Below are positions 11,401 to 17,604 of a stretch of DNA of 64,000 nt, in pieces (position 1 is the stretch's first letter; the number at the start of each line of letters is the position of its first letter). Source of the DNA: Pelomonas cellulosilytica (lineage in GTDB: Bacteria > Pseudomonadota > Gammaproteobacteria > Burkholderiales > Burkholderiaceae_C); contig NZ_JAJTWU010000009.1 in NCBI RefSeq assembly GCF_021353265.1, forward strand, positions 62,001 to 126,000, given 5' to 3'. A program made the translations under genes and the position numbers. The notes under the pieces were generated by a model. It saw only the letters and a program-made list of their open reading frames with translations. It searched no databases and was not told the origin of the DNA.

Positions 11401-14400
11401 GCCGGCCGTCGGTTGTGAGCTGGAGCTGCCGCAGGCCGGCCACGTCGATGCTGGCGGTGCTGCTGACCCACAGCCAGCGGGCGATGTCGGCCGTGCCCGA
11501 GCCGCTCAGCGCCAGCGACACCTTGCCGCCGGGGGCCGTGAGGCTGCCGTCCACGCGCAGCCGGTGGCGTGCGGACAGGCTCAGGCTGGCCGTGGGGTCC
11601 AGCGAGATGCTGGCGCCGGCGGCAACGGTCAGCTCGCCGCGCGGCGAGTCGGCCGCATAGCCACCGGAGGCCAGGCTCAGGTTGACCGGCTTGGGCAGTG
11701 TCAGCGTCTGCAGGCCCGGCGTGAACAGGCCGGCCGCGCTGGTGGCGCTGGGCGCGAGGCGGCTGGCTGCGTTGGGCTGCCAGAGCTGCAGCCGCGGCGC
11801 CAGCGTGGTGCCGGCGTCGACGACGAGGCTCTCGCGGCCGTTGAACGCGAAGCTCTGGAAGCCGCCGCGGTCCAGGAAGTCGGCGGCCAAGTGCAGCGTG
11901 CCCGGCGCGTCGGCGGCACCGTCGGCGTTGCCGAAGCGCAGCGCCGGCGCCGTGACGCTGAGGCTGCCGCCCTGCGTCAGCGAGTAGCCGCGAAGTTCCG
12001 CAGCGAGCTTCAACGTGCTGGCCGGGCCGGGAATGACGGCATCCGGGCCGGCGGACAAGGTCAGGCTGCCCGCCGCGCCGCCCGTGATGGAAGCCGCGCC
12101 GGGCGCCACGAGGCCACCACCGGACACATCCAGGACACCGCCGCGGCCGATGGTCAGGTCGCCGCCCGCCTGTAGGCTGAGCTGGCCGCCCGTGATGGCT
12201 GCGCTGGGCGACGACTGCGCGAGCAGCGGGTCGAGCGCCGCATTGACCCAGGCGCCGGCCACGTCGAGATGCGCCTGTTCCGCCACCGTCACGTCGCCCC
12301 GCAGGCTGCGCAGCGTGACGTTACCACCGGCCAGGTGCACCGAGCCGGCCACGTCGACGGTGCCGCGCTCCGATTGCAGGCGCAGCGTGCCGAGTGCCGG
12401 CAGTTCGAGGTCGCCGCCGAGCGTCACGTCGCCCACTGCCGTGATGCTGACGGCGCCAAAGCCCGACGACCGCAGCGTGGCGAGCGACAGGCCCGAGGCG
12501 ATGCCGTCGAGCGAGGCGGGATTGGCGTCGGCGCCGAGGCGCGGCGCGGCGTCGCTGGCGAGCCCGAAGCGGCCCAGCACCGGGCCCTGGTAGTTGCTGC
12601 TGCCGAAGTCGCCGGCGTGCACCAGCGCGCCGACGACGAGCCGGCTCGCCGCGGCGAGCGCGTCCTGCCCCAGCCGCTGGCGCTGGCCTTGCACGACGGC
12701 GCCGCTCAAGGCGCCGTCCAGCACGACGGTGGGCGCGACGAGCGTGAGGCTGCCGCCGGCCTGACCGTCCACGTAGCCGCTCTCCAGCCGCGCGGGCGCG
12801 ACGCTGCCGTAGGTGACCATCGGCCCCCAGCGGTCGTAGCGCGCCTTGCTCGTGCCGGCGTTGCTGATGGCCGTGTAGAGCAGGTCCTTGGGCGCGTTGT
12901 TCAGCGTGTAAGCGGTGCCGGTGCTGCTGAACAGCTGCGTCGGCGAGACGAGGGCGTCGGTGTAGGTCACCTTGCCGCCGTCGACGCTGATGCGCGAGCC
13001 GGCCGCGGCCAGCACTGCCTCACCAGCGATGACGCGCAGGTTGCCGCCGCTGGCCAGCCGTTCGCTGGCGCTGCGCTGCAGGCCGGTGCGGTAGTTGGCC
13101 AGGTCGCCGAGGATGGGCGACGCCTGGCGGATGTCCAGCGTGACCTTGTTGCGGTACAGCAGGCCGTCCTTCTGGAGCGGCGCATCTTTCAGATCGTTGC
13201 TGCCGAGCAGTTCGGTCGTCACGAAGTTGCGCGCGGCGCTGACGGTGGTGTCGGTCGTGCCGGCCAGGTCGATGCGCGCGTTGCCGCCGATGACGACGCG
13301 GCCGGATATGGCGCTGAGGGGCTGGGCGGTCAGCAGGCCGTCGCGGAAGTCGGGCGTGTCGAGCGCGCGGAACTCGGCCTGCGCGCCGGGCGCCGTCACC
13401 TGGCCCTGCACGTCGATGAGTGCGCCGGCGAACTGCAGGCGTGAGCGGGTGAAGCTGGCGTTGTCGTCGCTGGTCAGCGGCTTGCCGTCGGCGCCCTTGT
13501 CGTCGGGCGTGATCGTCGTGACGCTGCCGGCGGCGAGCGTCAGCGTGCCGCTGGCCGTGGCGCGCTTGAAGGAGGGGTCGCTGGTCGCCTTGCCGGCTTC
13601 GGCATCGCCCTGTGCCAGCAGCAGGATGGAGCCGTTCTGCGAGACGCTGGTGGTCGCACTGATGCGACCAGCCTGGTTGACGGCCAGGCCCACCAGCGTG
13701 GCGTTGCCGCGTGGCACGTCGATCGTGCCGTGGTGGTCGACGGACCCCGCGCCGGTAGCCATGTCGGCACGCCCGACTTCCACGAGCAGGCCGCGCAGCG
13801 CAGGCACGTTGGGGTTGGTCTCCGACGCGTACAGCGGCTCGGCCGTCGGCAGCTTGTAGAACACCTCGGCACCCGCGCCGAGCACCACCTGGCCGCCCGG
13901 GCTGGCCAGAGTGCCGTCGTTCTCCACGCGCTTGGCGTAGAGCTGGATGCGGCCGCCTTCGCCGGTGCGGATCTGGGCGCCGGGCTCGACGCGGATGAAG
14001 TTCCTGGCGTCGACGTATTCGGCGGCTGCGCCGTCATAGCGCAGCGCCGGATTGCCGCCGGTGATGTTGGCGACGAAGCCGTTGGCGTAGTCGGTGTTGC
14101 TCGGGGCCAGCGTGGTGGCCATCAGAGCGCCCACGTCCACGCGTGAGTCCTTGCCGAACAGGATGCCGTTGCGGTTGTAGAGCAGGATCTCGCCGCCGTT
14201 GGTGGCCTTGAGCTGGCCGAAGATGAGGCTGGGGCTGACGCTGCCGATGCGGTTCAGCGCGCTGGAGCCCGGCTGCGCCATGTCGAAGGTGACCGAGGCG
14301 TCGGCGCTGATGTCGAAGCTCTGCCAGGCGTAGATCGCACGCTGGCTGTTCTGCTGGATGACCATGGCGCGGCCATCGAGGCTGATGGCCGGCAGCGCCT

Positions 14401-14584
14401 GTGTCTCGGGCTTGTTGCCGTAGACGCGCCAGCCTGCGGCCGGCACGGGCAGCGTCTTCGGCGGCGGTGGAGGTGGCGCGGTGACGCGCGACTGCGCGAG
14501 CGTCACCAGCGGCAGGCTCGCGGCCAGTGCGGCCACGAGCGGCTTGAGCAGCAGGCTGGAGGTGGGCGGGACCGTCTTGGGCAT
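2495..14584 (-). CDS. giant TpsA exoprotein, filamentous haemagglutinin family (two-partner secretion)
   Basis: The product has 4029 residues. A signal peptide ends near residue 31 (LVTLAQS). The TPS secretion domain follows at about 45-165, with the motif NRNGILFG corresponding to the NPNGI of FHA-type proteins. Then come thousands of residues of beta-helix-like repeats rich in Gly, Ala, Leu and Asp (patterns such as GGxLxLxAxxD). Two Pro-Thr tracts interrupt this body at about residues 2340-2810 and 3025-3080. The C-terminal 600 residues resemble the region annotated as DUF3739 in such proteins and end in a run of Arg followed by NLLLEFLGFGSS. It is expected to be exported by the TpsB encoded 10 bases upstream and to be surface-bound or released, probably as an adhesin. 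The ATG at 14584 fits the signal peptide. Whether it is anchored or processed by the ExbB/ExbD genes downstream is unknown. Confidence 0.92.
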   Translation of the reverse strand: MPKTVPPTSSLLLKPLVAALAASLPLVTLAQSRVTAPPPPPPKTLPVPAAGWRVYGNKPETQALPAISLDGRAMVIQQNSQRAIYAWQSFDISADASVTFDMAQPGSSALNRIGSVSPSLIFGQLKATNGGEILLYNRNGILFGKDSRVDVGALMATTLAPSNTDYANGFVANITGGNPALRYDGAAAEYVDARNFIRVEPGAQIRTGEGGRIQLYAKRVENDGTLASPGGQVVLGAGAEVFYKLPTAEPLYASETNPNVPALRGLLVEVGRADMATGAGSVDHHGTIDVPRGNATLVGLAVNQAGRISATTSVSQNGSILLLAQGDAEAGKATSDPSFKRATASGTLTLAAGSVTTITPDDKGADGKPLTSDDNASFTRSRLQFAGALIDVQGQVTAPGAQAEFRALDTPDFRDGLLTAQPLSAISGRVVIGGNARIDLAGTTDTTVSAARNFVTTELLGSNDLKDAPLQKDGLLYRNKVTLDIRQASPILGDLANYRTGLQRSASERLASGGNLRVIAGEAVLAAAGSRISVDGGKVTYTDALVSPTQLFSSTGTAYTLNNAPKDLLYTAISNAGTSKARYDRWGPMVTYGSVAPARLESGYVDGQAGGSLTLVAPTVVLDGALSGAVVQGQRQRLGQDALAAASRLVVGALVHAGDFGSSNYQGPVLGRFGLASDAAPRLGADANPASLDGIASGLSLATLRSSGFGAVSITAVGDVTLGGDLELPALGTLRLQSERGTVDVAGSVHLAGGNVTLRSLRGDVTVAEQAHLDVAGAWVNAALDPLLAQSSPSAAITGGQLSLQAGGDLTIGRGGVLDVSGGGLVAPGAASITGGAAGSLTLSAGPDAVIPGPASTLKLAAELRGYSLTQGGSLSVTAPALRFGNADGAADAPGTLHLAADFLDRGGFQSFAFNGRESLVVDAGTTLAPRLQLWQPNAASRLAPSATSAAGLFTPGLQTLTLPKPVNLSLASGGYAADSPRGELTVAAGASISLDPTASLSLSARHRLRVDGSLTAPGGKVSLALSGSGTADIARWLWVSSTASIDVAGLRQLQLTTDGRLTGRVLGGGSISLTSAGADLSFATSLVVQQGARLDISGATGLLDVRERADSGDLVTRQQVGSGAGSLNVQGNGQLLLEGTLNAHGGQGQSGGKVQVTLGAGQAEDGPAPPVMDLALAARDGALTAQLKAGDLGNARNTPVLARVDAPWLARSGASELKLSARERLAIESGVDLQLDRALVLDGEALTVKPSTTGETGARLSAPLLSWANTKPALNYGQGLQRAAAVPTAGTGSLTLQASERLDLSGQLATQGIARLDLASGGDLLLQRPSADLGTGAGLATAGDVTLSARQVFPATDTAFTIDATGQRITIAQPGGAAPDLPWSAGGRLTLRATSIVQGGRLRAPEGSLTLQASQSVQLLDGSETSVNADGRSFLFGSWNGERWFSPGSKSGQTASAAPAKAVLLDAPTVSIAPGAKVDLSGGGRLLGWQFVAGPGGSTDIFSAADGSYAIVPGVQSTGAADNSLPGLPALGRQIHFGTGLTLPDGTVLQGSYTLLPARFALLPGALLVRPAGGAALSLGRAIPRDDGTLTVGARLGQAGTAVLDALTSNWQVLTPAQARRYSEIRLTGADAFFGALAQRNDAATPAFNRDAGALVVTAQQADIRGALRLAAGTSAGGEPGRGGSAYFGAADIHVGAGTGGTPGALQLDLRQLGNLGVDNLVLGAVPRDLQQPGSLDVRAQTLAVDAEPGQVLAAPNLVLAARRMLDIGTGAQLQAKPGKTTATDWRVNGDGAALLLSATTDSQLLRQGATLAAGSLVLHDGAALQATGGRVQLDATASAMLADSARLNATALGLGVPRLQLGGTQPLAGNSLLLGPQLLAQAGQAQDLLLRSYDGIDLVGGVDVGQPDLARLTLDTPALRAAAADDQAHIQAQRLVLTNTTGRTVANAGGAGGITLAGAGTLQIGPGGQAWQAAQTTLAAPGGVLLAGDSQITATGGVTAATRAVTASAEGTAPASSQWNVQGALQLASAMSDSPTPTRGTAAQLALTAQTIAIATDIDLPAGQLTLAADGDLRIDAGRLSVAGRSDTIASGSQSVRADVTAGSLTATSHSGSLVLGRAAQLDVSAAGDGDAGRLSLNAPGGALTLDGQLRAAASATAVTPASLTLDSQAAVDLGALSSAIANAGNRAFEQQIAVRNRAGHQLLPATASLAARSLELDSDQGSLTVAGRLVALASPTGGGQIQLNAGQDVVIAYGAQLVARGASGSAVDPSRIALNSSAGVLRLQGGSMDLDGGALSLRALRDGQAVKIEALQTRLEQVGSVDIEAVKVYGDVTQLLDEYSAPTPTTAPTAAPTVAPTPAPTTGPAPTPGPGPAPVPTDPDPSAGNGATTGGTKPPPPPLTQPPSPTAAAAAPTRQALDATGTGSAPTDPSSGNGPSTGGVQPPPAPVTPSSAPTAAPTAAPTAAPTSAPTAAPTPAPTTAPSPAQPSTGNGPSTGGVQPPPPPLTPSSAPTAAPTQAPTVAPTPAPTVVPTPAPTTAPTTAPTPAPTTAPTPSQPSTGNGPSTGGVLPPPPPMTPSSAPTAAPTAGPTTAPTPAPTAAPTPAPTPAPTPAPTTAPTPAPTSAPTPSQPSTGNGPSTGGVLPPPPPMTPSSAPTAAPTAGPTTAPTPAPTAAPTPAPTPAPTPAPTPAPTTGPAPSQPSTGNGPSTGGTKPPPPPLSPSPAPTPTPRPSEPSNGNGNTTGGVKPPPPPTTPSSAPTAGPTSAPTAAPTAAPTPAPTPAPTEPPTPAPTAPPTAAPTPAPTPAPTPAGQLTLATVAADNQAFMGDAQQTAEVIAARLVAAQPGLSSVVQVRPGVEIQAAGDLLLSADWRLPTLSAAQRSAAPHAAEAALTLRAAGDVKLQASLSTGLRESPTNAGEWVATSTRAGALRIAAGADLGAANPLATRGAVSAGSVLLGNGDAGAPAVQLRSSTGRIELAAAQDIRWLDDRATVATLGVPVSVTAEPATPAANDAPRARATAADGTDVPAANLPSDGNGPTTGGVRPPPPPGSSGAPAPSPAPSPAPTPSPTPAPDTPDPLPTTPYTSLLESLGTALDASGLLPFSQRGAAIRLTAGRDVVGRASTSQQLYATGWLWRARGALDETTAWFARTDLFSQGVATFGGGSVQVQAGRDAVQVHAAAASSGFLADASSTASSDLPRGLQQFGGGSVAVRAGRDVVSGQLLASRGIDVSAGGSVRQQTDADTKTDPGLQLIYQDGALRVQAGGDATLASARNFALTLPSRANTGALGEGLALPLLDAHAQLFVQSAAGTASYLGSGQPLEVGGGGETRPGQVVPVDVRLLAPQGSVNADNLWQWSTAADPLQARTWIAGRDAVSVGHLQVLALGEPQAPAATTLNSLVDTTQANGAVLTDAQRATRNALGQATLDTSKRGPALLLSSGDDVTLSDSVSARPVSAAAGRDVRLANVQVQHQPAADNAPSELTLLQAARDVRFTSGVGLELAGPGDVMVLSGRDIDLGTSTGIVARGNLSNSTLLPQQGARITVVAGMSADGDDYARASAAGFQVLGASGLTGKLGQAWVLLGGSGSAAAFDLASPDQQLDLLRQRFGAATVDRWAAEQVRAQPARAEAGDQRARIAALLGKPVDDPAVAAEAAKQTNLLQPAWAALSDEAALGQAATLSAAQQSLLVSRVLMNGLAQQTLAARSTALAQLAASADVAKLADYVTLMGGQRPTDAADTLRRFEALPLERRIPWLNRVLMGELRSAGRAAAVLDGDERWAAYARGYQAVNLLFPLGGAAARPVAQVRMPTSQIKTLQSADITLLNPGGGVNAGEVTAGNKAPTELGIVTVNGGDVSAVVAGNFDVNQSRVFTIGQGNLLMWSSAGNIDAGRGAKTVTGAPAPVLRLDSAGNLVFDTSGSFSGSGIAVLSAGNDLDLYAPTGEINAGEAGIRSKGNAFLGAERLVNANDIQVSGARAGATSEVALSVPITVPSTPTGAAQAAAAADTDKDKDERRRRRRNLLLEFLGFGSS
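5340..5515 (-). repeat. short second Pro-rich tract in TpsA
   Basis: The tract encodes a GNG...TGG...PPPPP module followed by a run of PAPSPAPTP-type dipeptides, then DTPDPLPTTP. It repeats the composition of the larger tract about 650 bases away on the other side of a beta-helical segment, so TpsA has two separate flexible linkers. Confidence 0.8.
6160..7565 (-). repeat. Pro-Thr repeat tract of TpsA with recurring GNG-TGG-PPPPP modules
   Basis: About 470 codons encode APT/TPAPT-type repeats punctuated by seven copies of a module of the form PSxGNGxxTGG, two residues, three to five prolines, then usually TPSSAPT. An eighth copy lies in the tract at 5340-5515. The reading frame is kept throughout. 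Such a sequence should be extended and disordered and is a plausible O-glycosylation or cell-wall-spanning stalk; this is inference from composition. Confidence 0.9.
6559..6976 (-). repeat. near-identical 219-bp direct repeat inside the TpsA Pro-Thr tract
   Basis: Bases 6559-6757 are almost identical to 6778-6976, giving a period of 219 bp (73 codons). Differences are single bases, such as ggccggcc against ggccagcc. The in-frame period means gain or loss of a unit would change TpsA length without a frameshift. Confidence 0.85.
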
Positions 14585-14594
14585 GGAGCGGCTC

Positions 14595-16247
14595 TCAGAA
14601 ACGCAGGGCGGCGCGGATGTGCACGCGCTCCGAAGGCAGACTGCGGCCGACGACGTCGCGGTGGCGTCGCGCCCAATCGACCGACAGGCTCAGGCCTGGC
14701 TGCAGTCCCAGCCGCAGTCCGAGGCCCGTGCCCATCAACGTGCTGCGGTGGGGCTGGCCGGGTTCGGGCTCCAGCAGCGCAACGCGGGCCATGTCACCGA
14801 AGCCGAAGACGACGATCTCCGTGAACGGCGGCAGGTTGGCGCCGTCGAAGGCCGCCAGCAGCGCCGGCGCCAGGTTGCGGCTGCGCAGCTCCAGCGATGC
14901 CAGTACGCCGTAGTCGGCCGACACCGCCGCCTCGGGGTAGCCGCGTACGGAGTCGGCACCGCCGACCGCGAATTGCTCGGCGCTGACCAGCGGCTCGCTG
15001 GCGAGCTGGCCGGCCAGGTGCAGCGCCCATTCGGTCGGTCCGACGCGGCGGCTGGCGCGCCAGTCGAGCTTGACGGTCGTGAAGCCGCCATCCGCGCCGC
15101 GCCGCTTGCAGGCGAACTGGTCTGCCACGCCGAAGCTGCCGTCCGCGAGCTGGCAGTCGCTGCGCGTTTGCCGCCACACCGGCCGCAGGCCGAAGGCCGC
15201 GTTGACGGCCAGCTGCTGGCTGCCGCCGGACTCACCCCACCAGCTGCCGTTGTAGCCCAGCTGCAGCGGCGCATAACGCAGCGGTGCGCCGATAGTGCCG
15301 GCGCTGGTCAGCACGTCCTCCTTCAGGTCCTTCACATCGACGCCCACCGACAGGCCGTGCGCGGCGTTGTCACCCAAGCGGTTCATGCCGTAGCGCAGAC
15401 CCAGCGTCGTGCCCTTACCCAGCACGCGGGTACCGCCCAGGCTGTCGATGTCGCTGCTGGAGTTGATGGCACTGAAGCTCAGCGAATCGCCACCGTCGAG
15501 CGGCACCAGGTATCCCAGCACGACGACGCGCGACTGGCTGGGGCGCATCGGTGCGGTGAGTGCAGTCAGCGACAGCGAATGGCCGCGCTGGAAGAGGTTG
15601 TCGTAGTGCAGGTTGGCGGCCGTGCGCAGGGGCTCGGTGCCGTCTGCAGCGGCATTGCTGATCTCCAAGCTGCCGCCTAGCGGCAGCTTGTCGGTGACCT
15701 TCAGCTCGGCCTCCACCGTGCCGGGCTCGCGCCCCGGGCGCAGCACCGGCTGGACACGCCGTTCGGGCGCCTGGCTGAGTGCGGCGATCTGCTGCTGCAC
15801 GACGTTGAAGTTGGGCACCTTGCCCTCGGCCAGCTCAGCCGCGACGGCGCGTATCTGCCCTTGGTCGTAATAGCGCGAGCCCGTCACGTAGAGCTTCTCG
15901 ACGCGCCCCTCCAGCACCGCCAGGCGCACAACGCCGCCATCGATGCGCTGCTCCGGCACGTCGACGAACACGGTCAGGTAGCCAGCGCCCTGGTACGCCT
16001 TCTCCAGTGCCGCGCGGGCCCCCTCGATGGCGGCCATGTCGCGGCCCTCGCCCATGAAGGGCATGACGGCCGCCTCGACCTGCAGTGGCGTCAGCCGGGT
16101 GTTGCCTTCGATCTCGAACTCGAGGATGTCGAAGCGCAGCGTGGCTTGCGCGAAGGCCGGCAGCCCACTGACGCCGAGCGCCAGGGCCATCGCAAACAGG
16201 AAAAACCAGCGCGCCCCGCACGGGGCGCGCGTCGAGCCGGCGTCCAT
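14595..16247 (-). CDS. TpsB outer-membrane transporter, ShlB/FhaC/HecB family
   Basis: The product is 550 residues when started at the ATG at 16247, which gives a signal peptide (FFLFAMALALGV...PAFAQA); an upstream in-frame start at 16397 would add 50 Arg/Pro-rich residues and bury the signal. Two POTRA domains span about residues 40-200 (FEIEGNTRLTPLQVEAAV and the following PNFNVVQQQIAAL region). The remainder is a 16-strand Omp85-type barrel containing VRGYPE, the conserved loop-6 motif, and ending in Phe (RAALRF), as outer-membrane barrels do. It recognises and exports the TpsA partner, whose ATG lies 10 bases after this stop codon. Its length is typical of the family. Adjacency makes the pairing secure. 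Confidence 0.95.
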   Translation of the reverse strand: MDAGSTRAPCGARWFFLFAMALALGVSGLPAFAQATLRFDILEFEIEGNTRLTPLQVEAAVMPFMGEGRDMAAIEGARAALEKAYQGAGYLTVFVDVPEQRIDGGVVRLAVLEGRVEKLYVTGSRYYDQGQIRAVAAELAEGKVPNFNVVQQQIAALSQAPERRVQPVLRPGREPGTVEAELKVTDKLPLGGSLEISNAAADGTEPLRTAANLHYDNLFQRGHSLSLTALTAPMRPSQSRVVVLGYLVPLDGGDSLSFSAINSSSDIDSLGGTRVLGKGTTLGLRYGMNRLGDNAAHGLSVGVDVKDLKEDVLTSAGTIGAPLRYAPLQLGYNGSWWGESGGSQQLAVNAAFGLRPVWRQTRSDCQLADGSFGVADQFACKRRGADGGFTTVKLDWRASRRVGPTEWALHLAGQLASEPLVSAEQFAVGGADSVRGYPEAAVSADYGVLASLELRSRNLAPALLAAFDGANLPPFTEIVVFGFGDMARVALLEPEPGQPHRSTLMGTGLGLRLGLQPGLSLSVDWARRHRDVVGRSLPSERVHIRAALRF

Positions 16248-16330
16248 GAAAACAGTGTCCCGAGAGCGGGTGAAGCGGTCATGAAAACGGCGGGGCGCGA
16301 AGGCGCCGTCCGCTGCTTTCGACGGAGGGC

Positions 16331-17428
16331 TCAGGCCTGGCCGCGGCGGCGTGCGCGCGCGGCGAGGGCGGCCAGGCCTAGACCCATCAGGCCCCACGTG
16401 GCGGGCTCAGGTACGGCGCTGACGTTGCCAAGGTTGAGCGTGTCGCCCACGGGCGCGCCGATCAGTCGCGTCTTGCCATAGCTGGCCGCGAACTCGGTGC
16501 GCAGTCGCAGCAGTGAGCCGGCGAATGATTGCGGCTGCGTCAGCGCGGCTTCCATCGTGTAGCTCAGGATGTAGTTGCCGCTGCCGTCGACACCCAGGCC
16601 CCAGTAGGCGTCATGTTGGTGGTTGTCGAATTCGTCAACCGTGAGCGAGGCGTCGTTGATATCGCTGCTGGTGACGGCGCGGTAAAACCAGGAGGAACTG
16701 CCTACCGGGTTCAACACGGACCCGTGACCGTTGGAGATCAGTGTTCCGCCGTTTCCCGGCAGGAGTTTGCCGACATACCCGATGGAGGCTTCAGTGTCGA
16801 AGCTGGAACCGTTGGCCTGCGTTTTGTGCGTGTTGAAGGCGCTGGCGCTGGTCGCGACATCGTTCGACCAGGTGGCGAAATTGCCAGCGGAATTCTGCAG
16901 CTCCGAGTTGTTGAAGTGATCACCGGCAACGACGTTGCCGTTCTTGTCGGTGCCGGTGAGGTCGATGTACTTGTCGTTCGTGCCGCTGCCGAAATCGCCG
17001 TTCGTCAGCGTCATGAACAACGTGTTGCTGCCTGCGCCGACGATGACGTCAGCATTGATCTCTGCGCCCAGAATGGCCCAGCTCTGGCTCGCGATGCCGC
17101 TCGAGGCGGCCTGGAAGGCGATGAAGTTCGGGTCGCTGTTCAGCGCAGGATAGAGATGCTGGAAGCCCGATTCCTGCTGCCCGTAGACGTAGAGATTCGT
17201 GCTTGTGTCACCGGATTCGTAGTTCGATGTGTAGGCGTTGATGCCCAGGTCTTTGGTGTAGGACACCTTGGCACTTCGGTCCCAGATGATCAGCACCAGC
17301 TCGGGCAAGTTGGTGCCTTTCTCTGCGCTGTCCTGCAGCCCGTCACCGATCGTGATGGTTGCGTTTGCGTGCACAAGACTCAGCATGCCGAATGCGGCGG
17401 CGATGGTCTTTCGGTGGATGGCGTACAT
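16331..17428 (-). CDS. PEP-CTERM sorting domain protein
   Basis: The product is 365 residues from the ATG at 17428, which starts directly at a signal peptide (MYAIHRKTIAAAF...VHANA); an in-frame start 48 bases earlier is less likely. The body is Gly/Asn/Ser/Thr-rich with no family I recognise. The C-terminus has the tripartite PEP-CTERM signal: VPEPATWGLMGLG, a hydrophobic stretch, then ARARRRGQA. Such proteins are cleaved by an exosortase at the inner face of the envelope and usually accompany exopolysaccharide. The gene lies 83 bases upstream of tpsB on the same strand, with no strong terminator between, so it may share the tps transcript. No exosortase is in this window. Confidence 0.88.
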   Translation of the reverse strand: MYAIHRKTIAAAFGMLSLVHANATITIGDGLQDSAEKGTNLPELVLIIWDRSAKVSYTKDLGINAYTSNYESGDTSTNLYVYGQQESGFQHLYPALNSDPNFIAFQAASSGIASQSWAILGAEINADVIVGAGSNTLFMTLTNGDFGSGTNDKYIDLTGTDKNGNVVAGDHFNNSELQNSAGNFATWSNDVATSASAFNTHKTQANGSSFDTEASIGYVGKLLPGNGGTLISNGHGSVLNPVGSSSWFYRAVTSSDINDASLTVDEFDNHQHDAYWGLGVDGSGNYILSYTMEAALTQPQSFAGSLLRLRTEFAASYGKTRLIGAPVGDTLNLGNVSAVPEPATWGLMGLGLAALAARARRRGQA

Positions 17429-17560
17429 GGCGGGCTCGATGGAGAGTCTGGCGTTGGCCTGATGCAGGGCGGGCACTTCGGCGGGTGGCCGTGAGTGCTA
17501 GTTGATGGCGTCGATGGCGCCATGAAGCAGCACACGTGATGGGTGATTCGCGACGAGTGA

Positions 17561-17591
17561 AAAGGGTTGCCCGCGCTGCGGGCAACCCTTT
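17561..17591 (-). terminator. intrinsic terminator after the PBP-like gene
   Basis: A perfect inverted repeat has arms AAAGGGTTGCCCGC (17561-17574) and its complement (17578-17591) around a 3-base loop. On the minus strand the stem ends in CCCTTTT. It begins 14 bases past the stop codon of the gene at 17605-19056, so it should end that transcript before the next gene. Confidence 0.88.
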
Positions 17592-17604
17592 GGCGGTTCA
17601 CGCT

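Noticed and set aside
7916-12175. A 1419-codon open frame on the plus strand opposite tpsA.
   Set aside because: It is antisense to the conserved TpsA body, its product is rich in Arg, Gln, His and Ala without any domain, and long stop-free antisense frames are expected at this GC content.
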